Assembly: GCF_000380565.1 (NCBI RefSeq) | Contig: NZ_AQYJ01000025.1 | Span: 310,001-374,000, forward strand | Origin: Microbulbifer variabilis ATCC 700307 | GTDB lineage: Bacteria; Pseudomonadota; Gammaproteobacteria; Pseudomonadales; Cellvibrionaceae | Direction: 5' to 3' | Length of the DNA stretch: 64,000 nucleotides | Part shown: piece by piece, positions 45,492 to 53,572 of the stretch | Layout of the letters: each line of letters begins with the position of its first letter | Numbering within the stretch: position 1 is the first letter of the stretch | The notes under the pieces: model-generated | Databases searched by the model: none | Told to the model about the DNA's origin: nothing | What the model saw: only the letters and a program-made list of their open reading frames with translations | Position numbers and translations under genes: made by a program

Positions 45492-45990
45492 AAGTTAACT
45501 GTCAATTCAAAAGTAACATCTATATACCACGCTTCTCCACAACTCTAAAGCTCGTCAGCCCTATAAGACAAAAAGTCAGTAGCTCAAATCAATTCACTGG
45601 GCTCCGACTGCCTAACACTCACCTTTTCCATTCTACACACTGCTGCCTCCGCACCTCGTCCTGCTCCTTCACTATTTATCACCTACCAAGCTTCCTCTCC
45701 AAGGAATGATCCTACCAACAGCGTGAGCTTCACTATAAACAAGTATGTTGACGATAAAATTCCTAACAGGTGAAAAACTAAGAGTTGAGACGGCCGTCTC
45801 GATTGCAGTACTGAAAGTGAAAGATAATCAAGTAAAGGTAGGCATCTACTCCCCAACCCCCTCCCTGTCCAGCGCTTAGAGATCTGTGTGCGTATTGAAA
45901 AAGCGCAAAAGGTAGTAATAGAAGACGTTAAGGACGGTTCCTCTAGGGCAGGAGGTTCCAACAAGGTCCTAGTCTCAATGAAGACGCCCC
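45492..45990 (+). repeat. csrA module H (class 2 lead, truncated csrA)
   Basis: The lead GTCAATTCAAAAGTAACATC and TATATACCACGCTTCTCCAC is class 2, nearly identical to module J. Both continue CTCCGA(C/T)TGCCTA and ATTCTACACAC. AAGGAATG box at 45701-45708. Tail AAGGACGGTTCCTCTAGGGC and CCAACAAGGTCC. Confidence 0.75.
45745..45879 (+). pseudogene. Truncated csrA, module H
   Basis: Reads MLTIKFLTGEKLRVETAVSI and VLKVKDNQVKVGIYSPTPSL, then stops at residue 44 because one base is missing before the [10 protein letters not shown] codons, which are still readable in another frame. R6/R7 are replaced by F and L, so RNA binding would be lost as well. Confidence 0.75.
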
Positions 45991-46150
45991 TTCTCAGACC
46001 ACGATGCATAAGCTGTAATTATTGTATTATCGCCTGGTCCAGCCGCCACCAAAGTGGAGTACCGCTTGTTTAATAATGGAATCGCAGAGACCTTCCACAA
46101 GAAGGTGCATAGTATTGGCATCAACTAAAACCATTTATTATGTATATGCA

Positions 46151-46384
46151 TTACAATACCGCATCTTGATTAAAAACAATGAGCGATGGTTCATCAAGGT
46201 TATTTTTACTCCGTCGAAAATACTCATGTTCCCAATGTGAACCGTACTACTCTATTTCGATTGCACACTTTTCTAGAAAATCCGAGAGTTCGAGCAGCTC
46301 GGCTGACTTTACTAAGAGGGTGATCTCAGAAAGTTCTAACGGACTCTCTTGCTTTGTATATTTCGTATATCCGTAAATCTCCAT
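46151..46384 (-). pseudogene. Imm32-like immunity protein gene with in-frame TAG
   Basis: From ATG 46384 it reads MEIYGYTKYTKQESPLELSE, ITLLVKSAELLELSDFLEKC, AIEIE, then TAG at 46249-46247, then YGSHWEHEYFRRSKNNLDEP and SLIVFNQDAVL before TAA. The pattern (M-E-hydrophobic-Y-G, ELSE, LxxLxxFLxxCA, HEHF/HEYF, PDhhV) matches Imm32-like immunity proteins as I remember them. A single amber codon separates two well-preserved halves. Confidence 0.5.
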
Positions 46385-46490
46385 TTTTTTACGTACACTG
46401 GTTTTACCTTCATTAAAGCCCGCTGGAACCTAACCTAAGGAGGTCCAGGAGAATGCCGTAGAGCGATTTTGATATGGTCATTATGCGTGA

Positions 46491-46922
46491 TTACTGACAC
46501 ATATAGCCTTGATTTTCGTCGAGAACACGAGCATTTGCGACAATAATCTCTGGGATAAAGTGAGACCAAGATTCAAACACTGAGAGCCCCGGCATGAGTG
46601 GGCAACTACTTGTGTAATGTAGCCTTCCGGAATCATCTACCATATATAGATCATATTTGATGATAGATTGTGATGAATTTTTTGCGGACATCATTGCATT
46701 TCCACCTGGTGCGGTCAGGGAAAATGACAGACTGCCAATGGACTCAGTTTCGCCAGTAATTGGTACTAAAATTTCTCCCTCTGACATCACTTCAATTTCT
46801 ATTGGATTTTCAGGATAAACATTTGCTAATACCACACCTATTTCGTTTGTAGTCAGCTGGTTCGATACTGAACCACAACCAAACAAAGATAGTGAAAGAA
46901 GTGCAAAAAAGATAGAACGCAT
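46491..46922 (-). CDS. Hypothetical lipoprotein
   Basis: A 143-residue protein with a lipoprotein signal (MRSIFFALLSLSLFGCGSVS; lipobox LFGC). The mature part is beta-rich (IGVVLANVYPENPIEIEVMS, GSLSFSLTAPGGNAMMSAKN, KYDLYMVDDSGRLHYTSSC) with three cysteines. No family recognised. Probably anchored in the outer membrane facing the periplasm. Downstream of the glutaredoxin-like gene with 69 nt between. Confidence 0.6.
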   Translation of the reverse strand: MRSIFFALLSLSLFGCGSVSNQLTTNEIGVVLANVYPENPIEIEVMSEGEILVPITGETESIGSLSFSLTAPGGNAMMSAKNSSQSIIKYDLYMVDDSGRLHYTSSCPLMPGLSVFESWSHFIPEIIVANARVLDENQGYMCQ

Positions 46923-46990
46923 TAGGTTTCTCCCTTGAATAAATAACGCCTTTAGCTATATCGTCAATGAGCGTCAATTGCCTGAACTTA

Positions 46991-47326
46991 TTATATTTTC
47001 TTCAATGCTTCTTCAATGGCTTTAAGGTTATAACCATGAATAACCTGATCGTTGACTATAAGCACTGGAACCCCCTTTCCATTAAGTGAATCGTACTGAC
47101 GACGCCCCTCTTTGGATTTTTCAATATCGTATTCTTTATAAGATACTTTTTTCTTTGATAAAAGCTCTCTTGTTTTTTGACAATAGCCACACCAAGAAGT
47201 CGCATAGAGAACCACCTTACCTTGTGATATCGCTGAATAGTCTGGTGGTGGGCTGATAACGCTATCTATGACATCCCATTTTTGGTAAATCATCAGAGCA
47301 AAACAAATTACAAGTAGCTTTTTCAT
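46991..47326 (-). CDS. Glutaredoxin-like protein, membrane- or periplasm-targeted
   Basis: A 111-residue protein. An N-terminal hydrophobic segment (LLVICFALMIYQKW) precedes a glutaredoxin fold. The active site is YATSWCGYCQKTRELL at about 45-60 and the GSH-loop region GKGVPVLIVNDQVIHGYN has the cis-Pro. It probably reduces disulfides or glutathionylated proteins at the membrane. It lies between the DUF6980-like pseudogene and the lipoprotein gene on the same strand. Confidence 0.8.
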   Translation of the reverse strand: MKKLLVICFALMIYQKWDVIDSVISPPPDYSAISQGKVVLYATSWCGYCQKTRELLSKKKVSYKEYDIEKSKEGRRQYDSLNGKGVPVLIVNDQVIHGYNLKAIEEALKKI

Positions 47327-47355
47327 ATCACTTTCTATTGATTACCACAAACAAA

Positions 47356-47439
47356 ACACAACGCTCGCCTTTACTGCGGCTGGAGCATAGCCTAAACCGT
47401 CCGTCCGCGATAGCATTGAACACCATACGCTTGTTAAGT
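47356..47439 (-). repeat. Weak attC-like junction between two cargo genes
   Basis: On the minus strand ACTTAAC (fits RYYYAAC) follows the stop of the gene at 47446, and GTTGTGT ends the element 30 nt before the glutaredoxin-like start. Pairing of the inner arms (AAGCG with CGAGCG) is poor. I list it because position and box sequence fit, not because of structure. Confidence 0.25.
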
Positions 47440-47445
47440 ATTTCG

Positions 47446-47742
47446 CTACCAAGCGTCACTTTTGAACTTCTCGGGTATACTTTGTTCAGTGAGGTCATCA
47501 AACCCCATACTCTCTAACCTATCAAACCATTCATCTCGTTTAGAACCTGGCAGCTCTAGCCCTCACCATGGACAAAACTCGATAGAAATAGAACTGCTAC
47601 CTCCATCATCGATGATCAGACCATATTCATCGGATTTTGGGACGTAGGAAACAAGGATGTCTGGCCTCTCGTAGATATTGTTATGATCCTTACAGTTAAA
47701 CTCGACTCTTCTCCCCATTTCTTCGCAACAATGCTTAATCAT
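47446..47742 (-). pseudogene. DUF6980-like protein gene with in-frame TGA at a cysteine position
   Basis: From ATG 47742: MIKHCCEEMGRRVEFNCKDH, then RPDILVSYVPKSDEYGLIID, GGSSSISIEFCPW, TGA at 47565-47563, then GLELPGSKRDEWFDRLESMG and DLTEQSIPEKFKSDAW. The intact family reads CPWCGxxLP at this place, so the TGA replaces exactly the second Cys of the CPxCG knuckle. Both halves are otherwise well preserved. A nonsense mutation is most likely; selenocysteine is conceivable but no convincing SECIS hairpin was seen. The class 2 lead of module I begins 16 nt upstream of the ATG. Confidence 0.6.
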
Positions 47743-47757
47743 CTTGGAAACTTAACA

Positions 47758-48360
47758 GTTAATTCACAAGCAGCACCTATATATCACGCGTCCCTATAAT
47801 TCTAAGCTCGTTAGCCAAGCCACACAAGAATGTGCGGAGGACCAAGCACCCATCATTAACCGGTACATATATTCAAAGAAAGATATAGAGCAATATCTCT
47901 ATAATTCTCTACTTTCCTTGCTCTATATCTTTTCAGGAAGGATTTATGAGTCAATGAGTTATTGCTTCTCTTCAAGAAATACGAAAAACTGCTTTTGCAT
48001 TCTTGTATACATAGCAAAGCATAACCACCAAAACTGCTTTACTTACATATTTTGGATTAGAAGTCACTCCTACCATCCCGTGCACCCACCTACTTCCCCC
48101 CAAAGAGCCACTTAGTTGCCCTGTTAAGGAATACCCCCACGGCTTGATCACCAGTAGAAAGCAATGAGTTTACCCACAAGTACCGAACTGGCAAAAACCA
48201 AAAAATTGTTACGAATTCCTCACACACATTGCTGGAGGTGACGTGAAATCAAGTAAAGATATGCCTCCCACCCCAAATCCCTTGTCGTCCATTGAGGAGA
48301 GATCTACGTGCGCATCAAACATGAATAAAAAACAGGCACTAGAAGGCCCTGCTGTAGTAT
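47758..48360 (+). repeat. csrA module I (class 2 lead with extension, decayed csrA)
   Basis: Class 2 lead GTTAATTCACAAGCAGCACC and TATATATCACGCGTCCC. The extension at 47837-47890 (ACCAAGCACCCATCATTAAC, GGTACATATATTCAAAGAAA) is shared with module K. The middle block resumes near 48075 with the AAGGAATACC box. The csrA remnant ends about 100 nt before the NmrA-like gene. Confidence 0.65.
48163..48340 (+). pseudogene. csrA pseudogene, module I
   Basis: Recognisable blocks GAAATCAAGTAAAGATATGC and GAGAGATCTACGTGCGCATC align with csrA. The 5' end is scrambled (ATGAGTTTACCC) and stops occur in all useful frames. Confidence 0.6.
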
Positions 48361-48448
48361 CTATTTGATAGATGGTACATAACTGTAAGATTTTTTGAAT
48401 CTTGAGCAAAGTATGGGCTACCTCATTCATTGCTTTAACGGTTGAACC

Positions 48449-49330
48449 ATGCAGAAAACTATTACGATTATTGGCGCCACAGGCCAGTTAGGTCGCAAGG
48501 TAGCGCGAAAACTGGATAGTAAAGGTGTCCAGGTAACTGCGGTAGTAAGGGATGCCGCTAGCGCTCGCACTACCCTTCCTGAGAGTATCCATCTTATCGA
48601 AGCAGATGTCTCGGACAAAGAGAGCCTGGTATCGGCACTGGTTGGTACCAAAACGCTTTATATTACCCTGAATACTACGTCACTTGACCCTAGCTTACCC
48701 TTTCACGCTGAACGTGAAGGTGTGATTAATACCGTGGAGGCTGCAAAGATCAATGGTGTGCAACACATCATGCAGATCGCAGGTATTGATTATCTACACC
48801 CGGAATTTGCGGACAAGGGTCTCGAGTACAAGACCAATGTAATCCGTAAACCAGGTATAGAGGCCATTAAAAATTCGGGCATTAATTTCACTTTCTTCTT
48901 CTGTTCATTCTTCCTGGATTCTTTCCCCACATTCATCGAGAACGGCCAATTTGCGATTATCGGCGACCATGTTTATCCTATCTATTACACCAATACAACA
49001 GATCTGGCAGAGATGATCGGTAGCGCTATCGGGAATGAGATGGCTTACAACCAGAGTTTTTCGGTTCAGGGCACAGAGGGGATGTCTCTACCTGAAGCAG
49101 CCAGAAAGTTTGTCGAGGCATATTCGGCAGGAACAGATATTGCCGCCTACCCTATCGCTGCAATTGTAGAAATGGGGCTGCCTGAAGAACAGGCGGCATT
49201 CATGGAGCATATGCTGACTTATGTAGAACAACTAAAGGAGCAACCGGTAAGTCAAAAAACCTGGCAGGTGCTAGGTAAGCCGAAAACAACCATCACAGAT
49301 TTTGCCCGAAACCTGTCGAGCGCTTCATAA
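48449..49330 (+). CDS. NmrA-like NAD(P)-binding protein
   Basis: A 293-residue atypical short-chain dehydrogenase. The Rossmann motif is ITIIGATGQLGRKVARKLDS at residues 4-23, followed by TAVVRDAASARTTLPESIHL and the NmrA-type AKINGVQHIMQIAGIDYLHP. The Tyr/Lys catalytic pair of classical SDRs is not evident, in line with redox-sensing or azoreductase-like NmrA proteins. It overlaps the convergent LysR-type gene by 6 nt at the 3' ends. Possibly regulated by that protein. Confidence 0.83.
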   Translation: MQKTITIIGATGQLGRKVARKLDSKGVQVTAVVRDAASARTTLPESIHLIEADVSDKESLVSALVGTKTLYITLNTTSLDPSLPFHAEREGVINTVEAAKINGVQHIMQIAGIDYLHPEFADKGLEYKTNVIRKPGIEAIKNSGINFTFFFCSFFLDSFPTFIENGQFAIIGDHVYPIYYTNTTDLAEMIGSAIGNEMAYNQSFSVQGTEGMSLPEAARKFVEAYSAGTDIAAYPIAAIVEMGLPEEQAAFMEHMLTYVEQLKEQPVSQKTWQVLGKPKTTITDFARNLSSAS

Positions 49331-50230
49331 CGCCTGATCCCTGTTCAGTATTGCGTCCTCTGTGCTCAGCCGCTTCATCAAGTCAGTAGCTGCGGGACCC
49401 AGTGGACGCTTACTGGACCAGATGATATCTACACCGTGTGACAGCTCCTTCTCCTGCTCAAATACCAGAGGGAGCTGTATCAGTTTTTTCGCCGCTATTC
49501 CCTTTGCGGCCACGTGTAGAGGTAATACCGCCCAGCCCAAATTGGCCTCGACAAGGTCAAGCGCATCATCGACCCGTGACACACTCCACACGTCTGGAGA
49601 CACCAGCCAGCGAGTTTGGCTGGATATCTCAAACTCCTGCAATAAGATTTGTCGGTATTGTTTCAGGTCTTCCCAGGTAACTTCAGTGAGTCTCGCAATC
49701 GGGTGATCCACGCAGGCGATGCCTGTGAGCTTCAGATGGCCCAGGGCTCTGAAATCGCATCCAGCGGGCACTTCATCCAGCTGTGTGATAATCCCGAGTT
49801 GGGCTACATCCCCTTCAACCCAAGTCTGTACATCCTGAACACTTCCCGCTCTGAGCGTAATCTGAACATGTGGATATTTGGTCTGAAACCCTTGAAAGAG
49901 TCCACCCAGGTTTTTAATACGCACATGTTGGGCAATAGCTAACGTCAACCGGGCCTCGACATCCAGAGACAACCCCTGAGCGATCGCCATCAAACGCTCC
50001 CGTTGCTCAATAAGATTCCGTGCGCGTTCCAGCAGTGACTCACCAGCGTCCGTCAATCGCGGGTATCGTTGACTTCGATCAAATAGATTGACTCCCAAGT
50101 CAACTTCCAGATTCGATACCAGTGAGCTGATTACCGACTGCGCCTTTCCGCATTTACGTGCAGCCGCTGAGAACGAGCCAGCCTGCTCGGTAGCTACAAA
50201 TGCTTCCAGTTGTTCAATAGAAACTGCCAT
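49325..50230 (-). CDS. LysR family transcriptional regulator
   Basis: A 301-residue LTTR. N-terminal HTH: LEAFVATEQAGSFSAAARKC, GKAQSVISSLVSNLEVDLGV and NLFDRSQRYPRLTDAGESLL. The C-terminal effector-binding domain spans residues 90-295. It is divergent from the PACE efflux gene (about 100 nt between starts), the same layout as AceR/AceI in Acinetobacter. It is convergent with the NmrA-like gene. It likely controls the efflux gene and perhaps the NmrA-like gene. Confidence 0.88.
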   Translation of the reverse strand: MAVSIEQLEAFVATEQAGSFSAAARKCGKAQSVISSLVSNLEVDLGVNLFDRSQRYPRLTDAGESLLERARNLIEQRERLMAIAQGLSLDVEARLTLAIAQHVRIKNLGGLFQGFQTKYPHVQITLRAGSVQDVQTWVEGDVAQLGIITQLDEVPAGCDFRALGHLKLTGIACVDHPIARLTEVTWEDLKQYRQILLQEFEISSQTRWLVSPDVWSVSRVDDALDLVEANLGWAVLPLHVAAKGIAAKKLIQLPLVFEQEKELSHGVDIIWSSKRPLGPAATDLMKRLSTEDAILNRDQAL

Positions 50231-50331
50231 ACATTCAATCTATCTGTATAAGGTATAGTATCTAACTTATTCCATCTAAATTAACTGTATATCATTCAAG
50301 CATATTTTCTCAAGCAGAGTGAGTATGGTTG

Positions 50332-50766
50332 ATGACTTATTCATTGAAGAATCGTTTAGTGCAGGCTATTTCCTACGAGTTTTTCCTGTTGCTCACGAGT
50401 GGCTTGCTGGTTGTGCCAGTACTTGGGCTGGAGGTACACCAGTCACTGGCAATTGCAGCTGGACTATCACTGTTTGCGCTGGTCTGGAATATGGTTTTCA
50501 ATCACGCCTTTGACTGGTACTTATTGAATATACGTAAAAACCCGGAGAAGACATTTATCGTTAGAGCCATACATGCGTTATTGTTTGAGGGGGGTATGTT
50601 AGTACTGACGTTGCCAATAATCGCGTGGAGCTTTAATCTGACTATCCTAGAAGCATTTATGCTTGAGATAGTCATGGTGATTTACATCGTGATATATACC
50701 TATGTATTCAACTATTGGTTCGATAAGCTGCATAGCTCGTTTCGAGTTACTGAACACAAACGTTAA
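50332..50766 (+). CDS. PACE family (AceI-like) multidrug/biocide efflux transporter
   Basis: A 144-residue protein from ATG 50332 (MTYSLKNRLVQAISYEFFLL), with a GTGAG element upstream. It consists of two bacterial transmembrane pair (BTP) domains: residues 10-65 with RLVQAISYE and VWNMVFNHAFDWYL, and residues 75-140 with RAIHALLFEGGMLVLTLPI and TYVFNYWFDKL. These conserved acid and aromatic positions (E in the first helix, N-x-x-F-D) define PACE pumps such as the chlorhexidine exporter AceI. Inner membrane. Confidence 0.88.
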   Translation: MTYSLKNRLVQAISYEFFLLLTSGLLVVPVLGLEVHQSLAIAAGLSLFALVWNMVFNHAFDWYLLNIRKNPEKTFIVRAIHALLFEGGMLVLTLPIIAWSFNLTILEAFMLEIVMVIYIVIYTYVFNYWFDKLHSSFRVTEHKR

Positions 50767-50983
50767 AGGTCTTCTCCACTTTCTGTTTTAGGTCAAATGT
50801 AGGTACCAATTAAGATACACTACGTCAAAAGCAAATGCCCATTTATTCGTCATTTTGCCTTTTCTTATTATATTTTATACCAGTTAATAAAAAAACAATA
50901 ATACTAGGAATAAGCAAGGTACTTAGTTTAGTCAATAGCCTTAATCCTGGCTCCCCATTTCTGCCAGACTCAGAGTAATTGAG

Positions 50984-51172
50984 TCAAAACAATATCCACC
51001 CAATAGAGAGAGCTGCCACCATAAACCCAATTAAGAGAACAAATGTACTGACTAAATACTTGGCGTAACTTCCGTTTGATTTCCAAAAAATGGCAAATAT
51101 AAAAATGATTGCAAATAAATTGGCATATATAAAAACAGACCGAAAATTTGAAATTATTGCTTCTATTACAAC
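50984..51172 (-). pseudogene. Two-helix membrane protein with lost or shifted start
   Basis: The frame ending at TGA 50986-50984 reads VIEAIISNFRSVFIYANLFA, IIFIFAIFWKSNGSYAKYLV and STFVLLIGFMVAALSIGWIL, clearly two hydrophobic helices. No ATG, GTG or TTG is in frame after the upstream stop. A GTG one frame off at 51176 has an AGGTGAG-like context, so a one-base shift at the 5' end is the simplest explanation. Family unknown. Confidence 0.45.
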
Positions 51173-51176
51173 TCAC

Positions 51177-51353
51177 CTAAAAATATAATCTAAACATGGG
51201 TCCGCCAAAGGTCGAGTACACGCGCCTTTTAAACATTATACTCAGAAATTGAACCCTAAGCTCTTCCCATTTTTTAGGTTTAGATTTTGGGAGAATAGGT
51301 ATTTTTATTCCAAGATACACGCACTCAGTCCCACATGAGGAGCACAAAACCAT
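51177..51353 (-). CDS. Small cysteine-containing hypothetical protein
   Basis: A 58-residue protein starting MVLCSSCGTECVYLGIKIPI and continuing LPKSKPKKWEELRVQFLSIM. The CxxC-x3-C start followed by Y-hydrophobic-G-x-K-I-P-x-P and KxWxxLR is a pattern seen in a family of short uncharacterised proteins with a zinc-knuckle beginning. The C-terminus looks shortened. Its stop is adjacent to the start region of the membrane-protein remnant at 50984. Missed easily because of its size. Confidence 0.45.
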   Translation of the reverse strand: MVLCSSCGTECVYLGIKIPILPKSKPKKWEELRVQFLSIMFKRRVYSTFGGPMFRLYF

Positions 51354-51526
51354 TGAATTTTCTGTTGGACCTCACTTGAGTGCTTGCAAATACTCATAAC
51401 AAACAAATTTATGAGTACTCATAATTCTCTACTATTGATGCATAATGTTCACATTTGCGGTGGCTGAAGCAAAGCGTAATCACTCCGAATTCGATAACAC
51501 CGAACAATATAGGCTTGTTAATTGAT

Positions 51527-51766
51527 TTAACCCCCAACATCACCACCTCCACCACCAAAGCTATCAGAATCACCACCTCCGAAGTCACCAGTAAAGCCAG
51601 AGCGCTGAGTCACTCCAAACTTCACAATAAACCATAGCAAACTGGATATTAGAAAAGCTGCAAATACAAATGGGGCAAAAGTAGAATTAAGCGGGTTCTC
51701 GGAAGCAAGATCAATCAAATACCATGATCCAACTAAGCCGATTAGATTAATGAGGAATGATTTCAT
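51527..51766 (-). CDS. Small membrane protein with Gly-rich tail
   Basis: A 79-residue protein with two hydrophobic helices (about 5-20 and 31-50) and a C-terminal low-complexity tail FGGGDSDSFGGGGGDVGG. Such Gly/Asp/Ser tails occur in several small membrane proteins of unknown role. The segment after its stop (AATTAACAAGCC...) resembles an R'' box, but no good stem was found. Confidence 0.5.
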   Translation of the reverse strand: MKSFLINLIGLVGSWYLIDLASENPLNSTFAPFVFAAFLISSLLWFIVKFGVTQRSGFTGDFGGGDSDSFGGGGGDVGG

Positions 51767-51899
51767 CTACTCTCCATGGATCATTTGACGTGGTTATATA
51801 GACCTTTTGTTATGAAATGTAGTTTGAGGTACTATGGCGTGACCACCCCAAAATGAACCTTAGCAACAAAAGATACTAAGATAAATTTGTTGTGTTCTG

Positions 51900-52331
51900 C
51901 TAGCATATTACCACCAATATTCCGTTACCCACGTTTTTTGCGGACCGAACAAAATCGGTAAACTGAACTAGGTAGTTACTAATATCTATTTTTGGGTAAT
52001 CAGCTTCATATACACCTAAGTGCCGCAAAGTGTGTGAATCATAACGCTGCATAATCGTTGACGACTCACATTCGTCTAAATACGTTGCAAGCTCACTAAC
52101 AGCTTCAGGTGAGTGAGCTTCACAATGTTCACACACATTTTCACATTGCCTGCCGGTATTTAGAAATGATGCATTTTCATCTTGGGTTATCAGATAACTG
52201 ATGCAACCCCAAGACCTATCAAGTGATAGAGGCGTAACAGACTCATCTATTCCATCTACATAGCTCTTACCTTGACCGGTCTCTCGATATTGTTCCTTCG
52301 CAATCTGATAAAGAGTCGCTCTTAAACCCAT
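51900..52331 (-). CDS. DUF1877-like (YfbM-like) protein
   Basis: A 143-residue soluble protein. LDRSWGCISYLITQDE near residue 38 and the C-terminal VYEADYPKIDISNYLVQFTD followed by NVGNGILVVIC fit the beginning and end of the DUF1877/YfbM domain (KRWD and LxxFYxxA-x-G-x-A-hhhhh). The middle contains a CENVCEHCEAH cysteine/histidine cluster not typical of the family. Function unknown; such proteins are often immunity-like. Cargo of module J, starting about 30 nt from its class 2 lead. Confidence 0.6.
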   Translation of the reverse strand: MGLRATLYQIAKEQYRETGQGKSYVDGIDESVTPLSLDRSWGCISYLITQDENASFLNTGRQCENVCEHCEAHSPEAVSELATYLDECESSTIMQRYDSHTLRHLGVYEADYPKIDISNYLVQFTDFVRSAKNVGNGILVVIC

Positions 52332-52359
52332 ACTCGTAATTTACCTAAGGCACATATCT

Positions 52360-52830
52360 GTTAACTCAAAAGTAACATCTATATATCATGCTTCCTTATA
52401 ATTCCAAAGCCCGTCAGCTTAACGACACAAAAAGTCAGCAGCTTGGAGCGATTTTCCAGGCTCCGATTGCCTAGAATTCGACTCTTTTATTCTACACACA
52501 TCGCTACCCTCTATCCTTTTACCTGATATCAATTACCAAGCTTCCACACCAAGGTATGTTCACTCACAGCTTGAATGCCTTTAGTAAAGAAACATGTTGA
52601 CTATAATACGTCGAACCGGCGAAAACTTAAGAATCGGAACGTATGTCTTAGTCAAATTGACAGAAGTGAAGGAAAATCAAATAAAGAGATTCATCCATGC
52701 CCCCAAATCACTCTCCATCCGCCGTGAAGAGATCTACGTGCGTATCAAAAGAGATACAAAAATAGGCTTTGAGAGTAAACTCAATAAGGACAGAGACTCC
52801 AGCCAAGCCAGCTCTATAGAAGTCATAATT
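52360..52830 (+). repeat. csrA module J (class 2 lead, intact csrA)
   Basis: Class 2 lead: GTTAACTCAAAAGTAACATC and TATATATCATGCTTCCTTAT, then AAGCCCGTCAGC and ACACAAAAAGTCAGCAGCTT. The middle block contains the AAGGTATG box at 52551-52558 and a 14-codon mini-frame (52556-52600) of the same length as in modules A and E. It carries the second intact csrA. Confidence 0.8.
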
Positions 52831-52863
52831 TCGTTTGGCAGTAAGATACAGTTATCGCAGTAA
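52594..52863 (+). CDS. csrA: CsrA paralog, intact, with C-terminal extension
   Basis: An 89-residue protein. The first 55 residues are Csr[41 protein letters not shown] and [14 protein letters not shown]6/R7 and R44 are present. V42-H43 are replaced by I-R, and G33 is lost within KRFIHAP, so the fold is more divergent than the copy at 27270. The last 33 residues (FESKLNKDRDSSQASSIEVI onward) come from the module tail read in frame, because the usual stop is missing. Activity is plausible but uncertain. Divergent from the DUF1877-like gene. Confidence 0.7.
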   Translation: MLTIIRRTGENLRIGTYVLVKLTEVKENQIKRFIHAPKSLSIRREEIYVRIKRDTKIGFESKLNKDRDSSQASSIEVIISFGSKIQLSQ

Positions 52864-52948
52864 TACTACCGTAATACCCCGAAAGACACACATCGGTTTG
52901 AAGTCCTGCACAACTTTGTTGCCCTTTCGCTAATGAGCTTTTTACAAT

Positions 52949-53506
52949 TCACTTTCGTTTCCAAATATCGAAATCACAGTTGCTGGCAACTGCGAAGTAA
53001 TCGCCACACCACGAAAACCCAAAAGCTTCAATAAAATCAGTTCTTAGCTTTATGCAGCCGTCTTGGAACCTCTCAGATAGAGGGTCAGCAGATGGGTCGC
53101 AAAAGTACAAATCATGTTGTGGCCAATTAGGAGAATAACATATCAAAGATTCTCCAATACACGTGCTATTGGGAAGCCCTCCACCATTTTGGCCGGCAAT
53201 CAAGATATGTTCTTCAGATAACTCTCCTATCCCCTCACAAAATATTCCTGAATCATCAATTCCTACAAATTCCTCATAATCTCGAGCTACTTTTTCAGCC
53301 GAGTCACAGTTAACAAGCGATCTACCGGAGGTTGATACGATAAGTGCTAAATTACTTTTTTCCTTAGAGAAGCCGAAGCCAATAAAGCCCCTAATCGCGA
53401 TACCACCAACACGCTCCCATCCCTCTGGACAATCCGAGTTTTGGATTTTTGCCAAGAGGTTTATAAGCCTCTTTCGGTTTTCTTCAAGGTATCCAGTCAT
53501 ACTCAT
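52949..53506 (-). CDS. Hypothetical soluble protein
   Basis: A 185-residue protein beginning MTGYLEENRKRLINLLAKIQ with EGWERVGGIAIRGFIGFGFS and a C-terminal FIEAFGFSWCGDYFAVASNC. It looks like a single alpha/beta domain. No family recognised; it is of the size and character of immunity or SUKH-like proteins, but I cannot show it. It is downstream of the membrane protein gene at 53573 on the same strand. Confidence 0.5.
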   Translation of the reverse strand: MSMTGYLEENRKRLINLLAKIQNSDCPEGWERVGGIAIRGFIGFGFSKEKSNLALIVSTSGRSLVNCDSAEKVARDYEEFVGIDDSGIFCEGIGELSEEHILIAGQNGGGLPNSTCIGESLICYSPNWPQHDLYFCDPSADPLSERFQDGCIKLRTDFIEAFGFSWCGDYFAVASNCDFDIWKRK

Positions 53507-53572
53507 AAATTATAATGACCCCGTAATAGACACGTACTTGTGAGCAACATAATTGACACGTTTGTTAAATGT

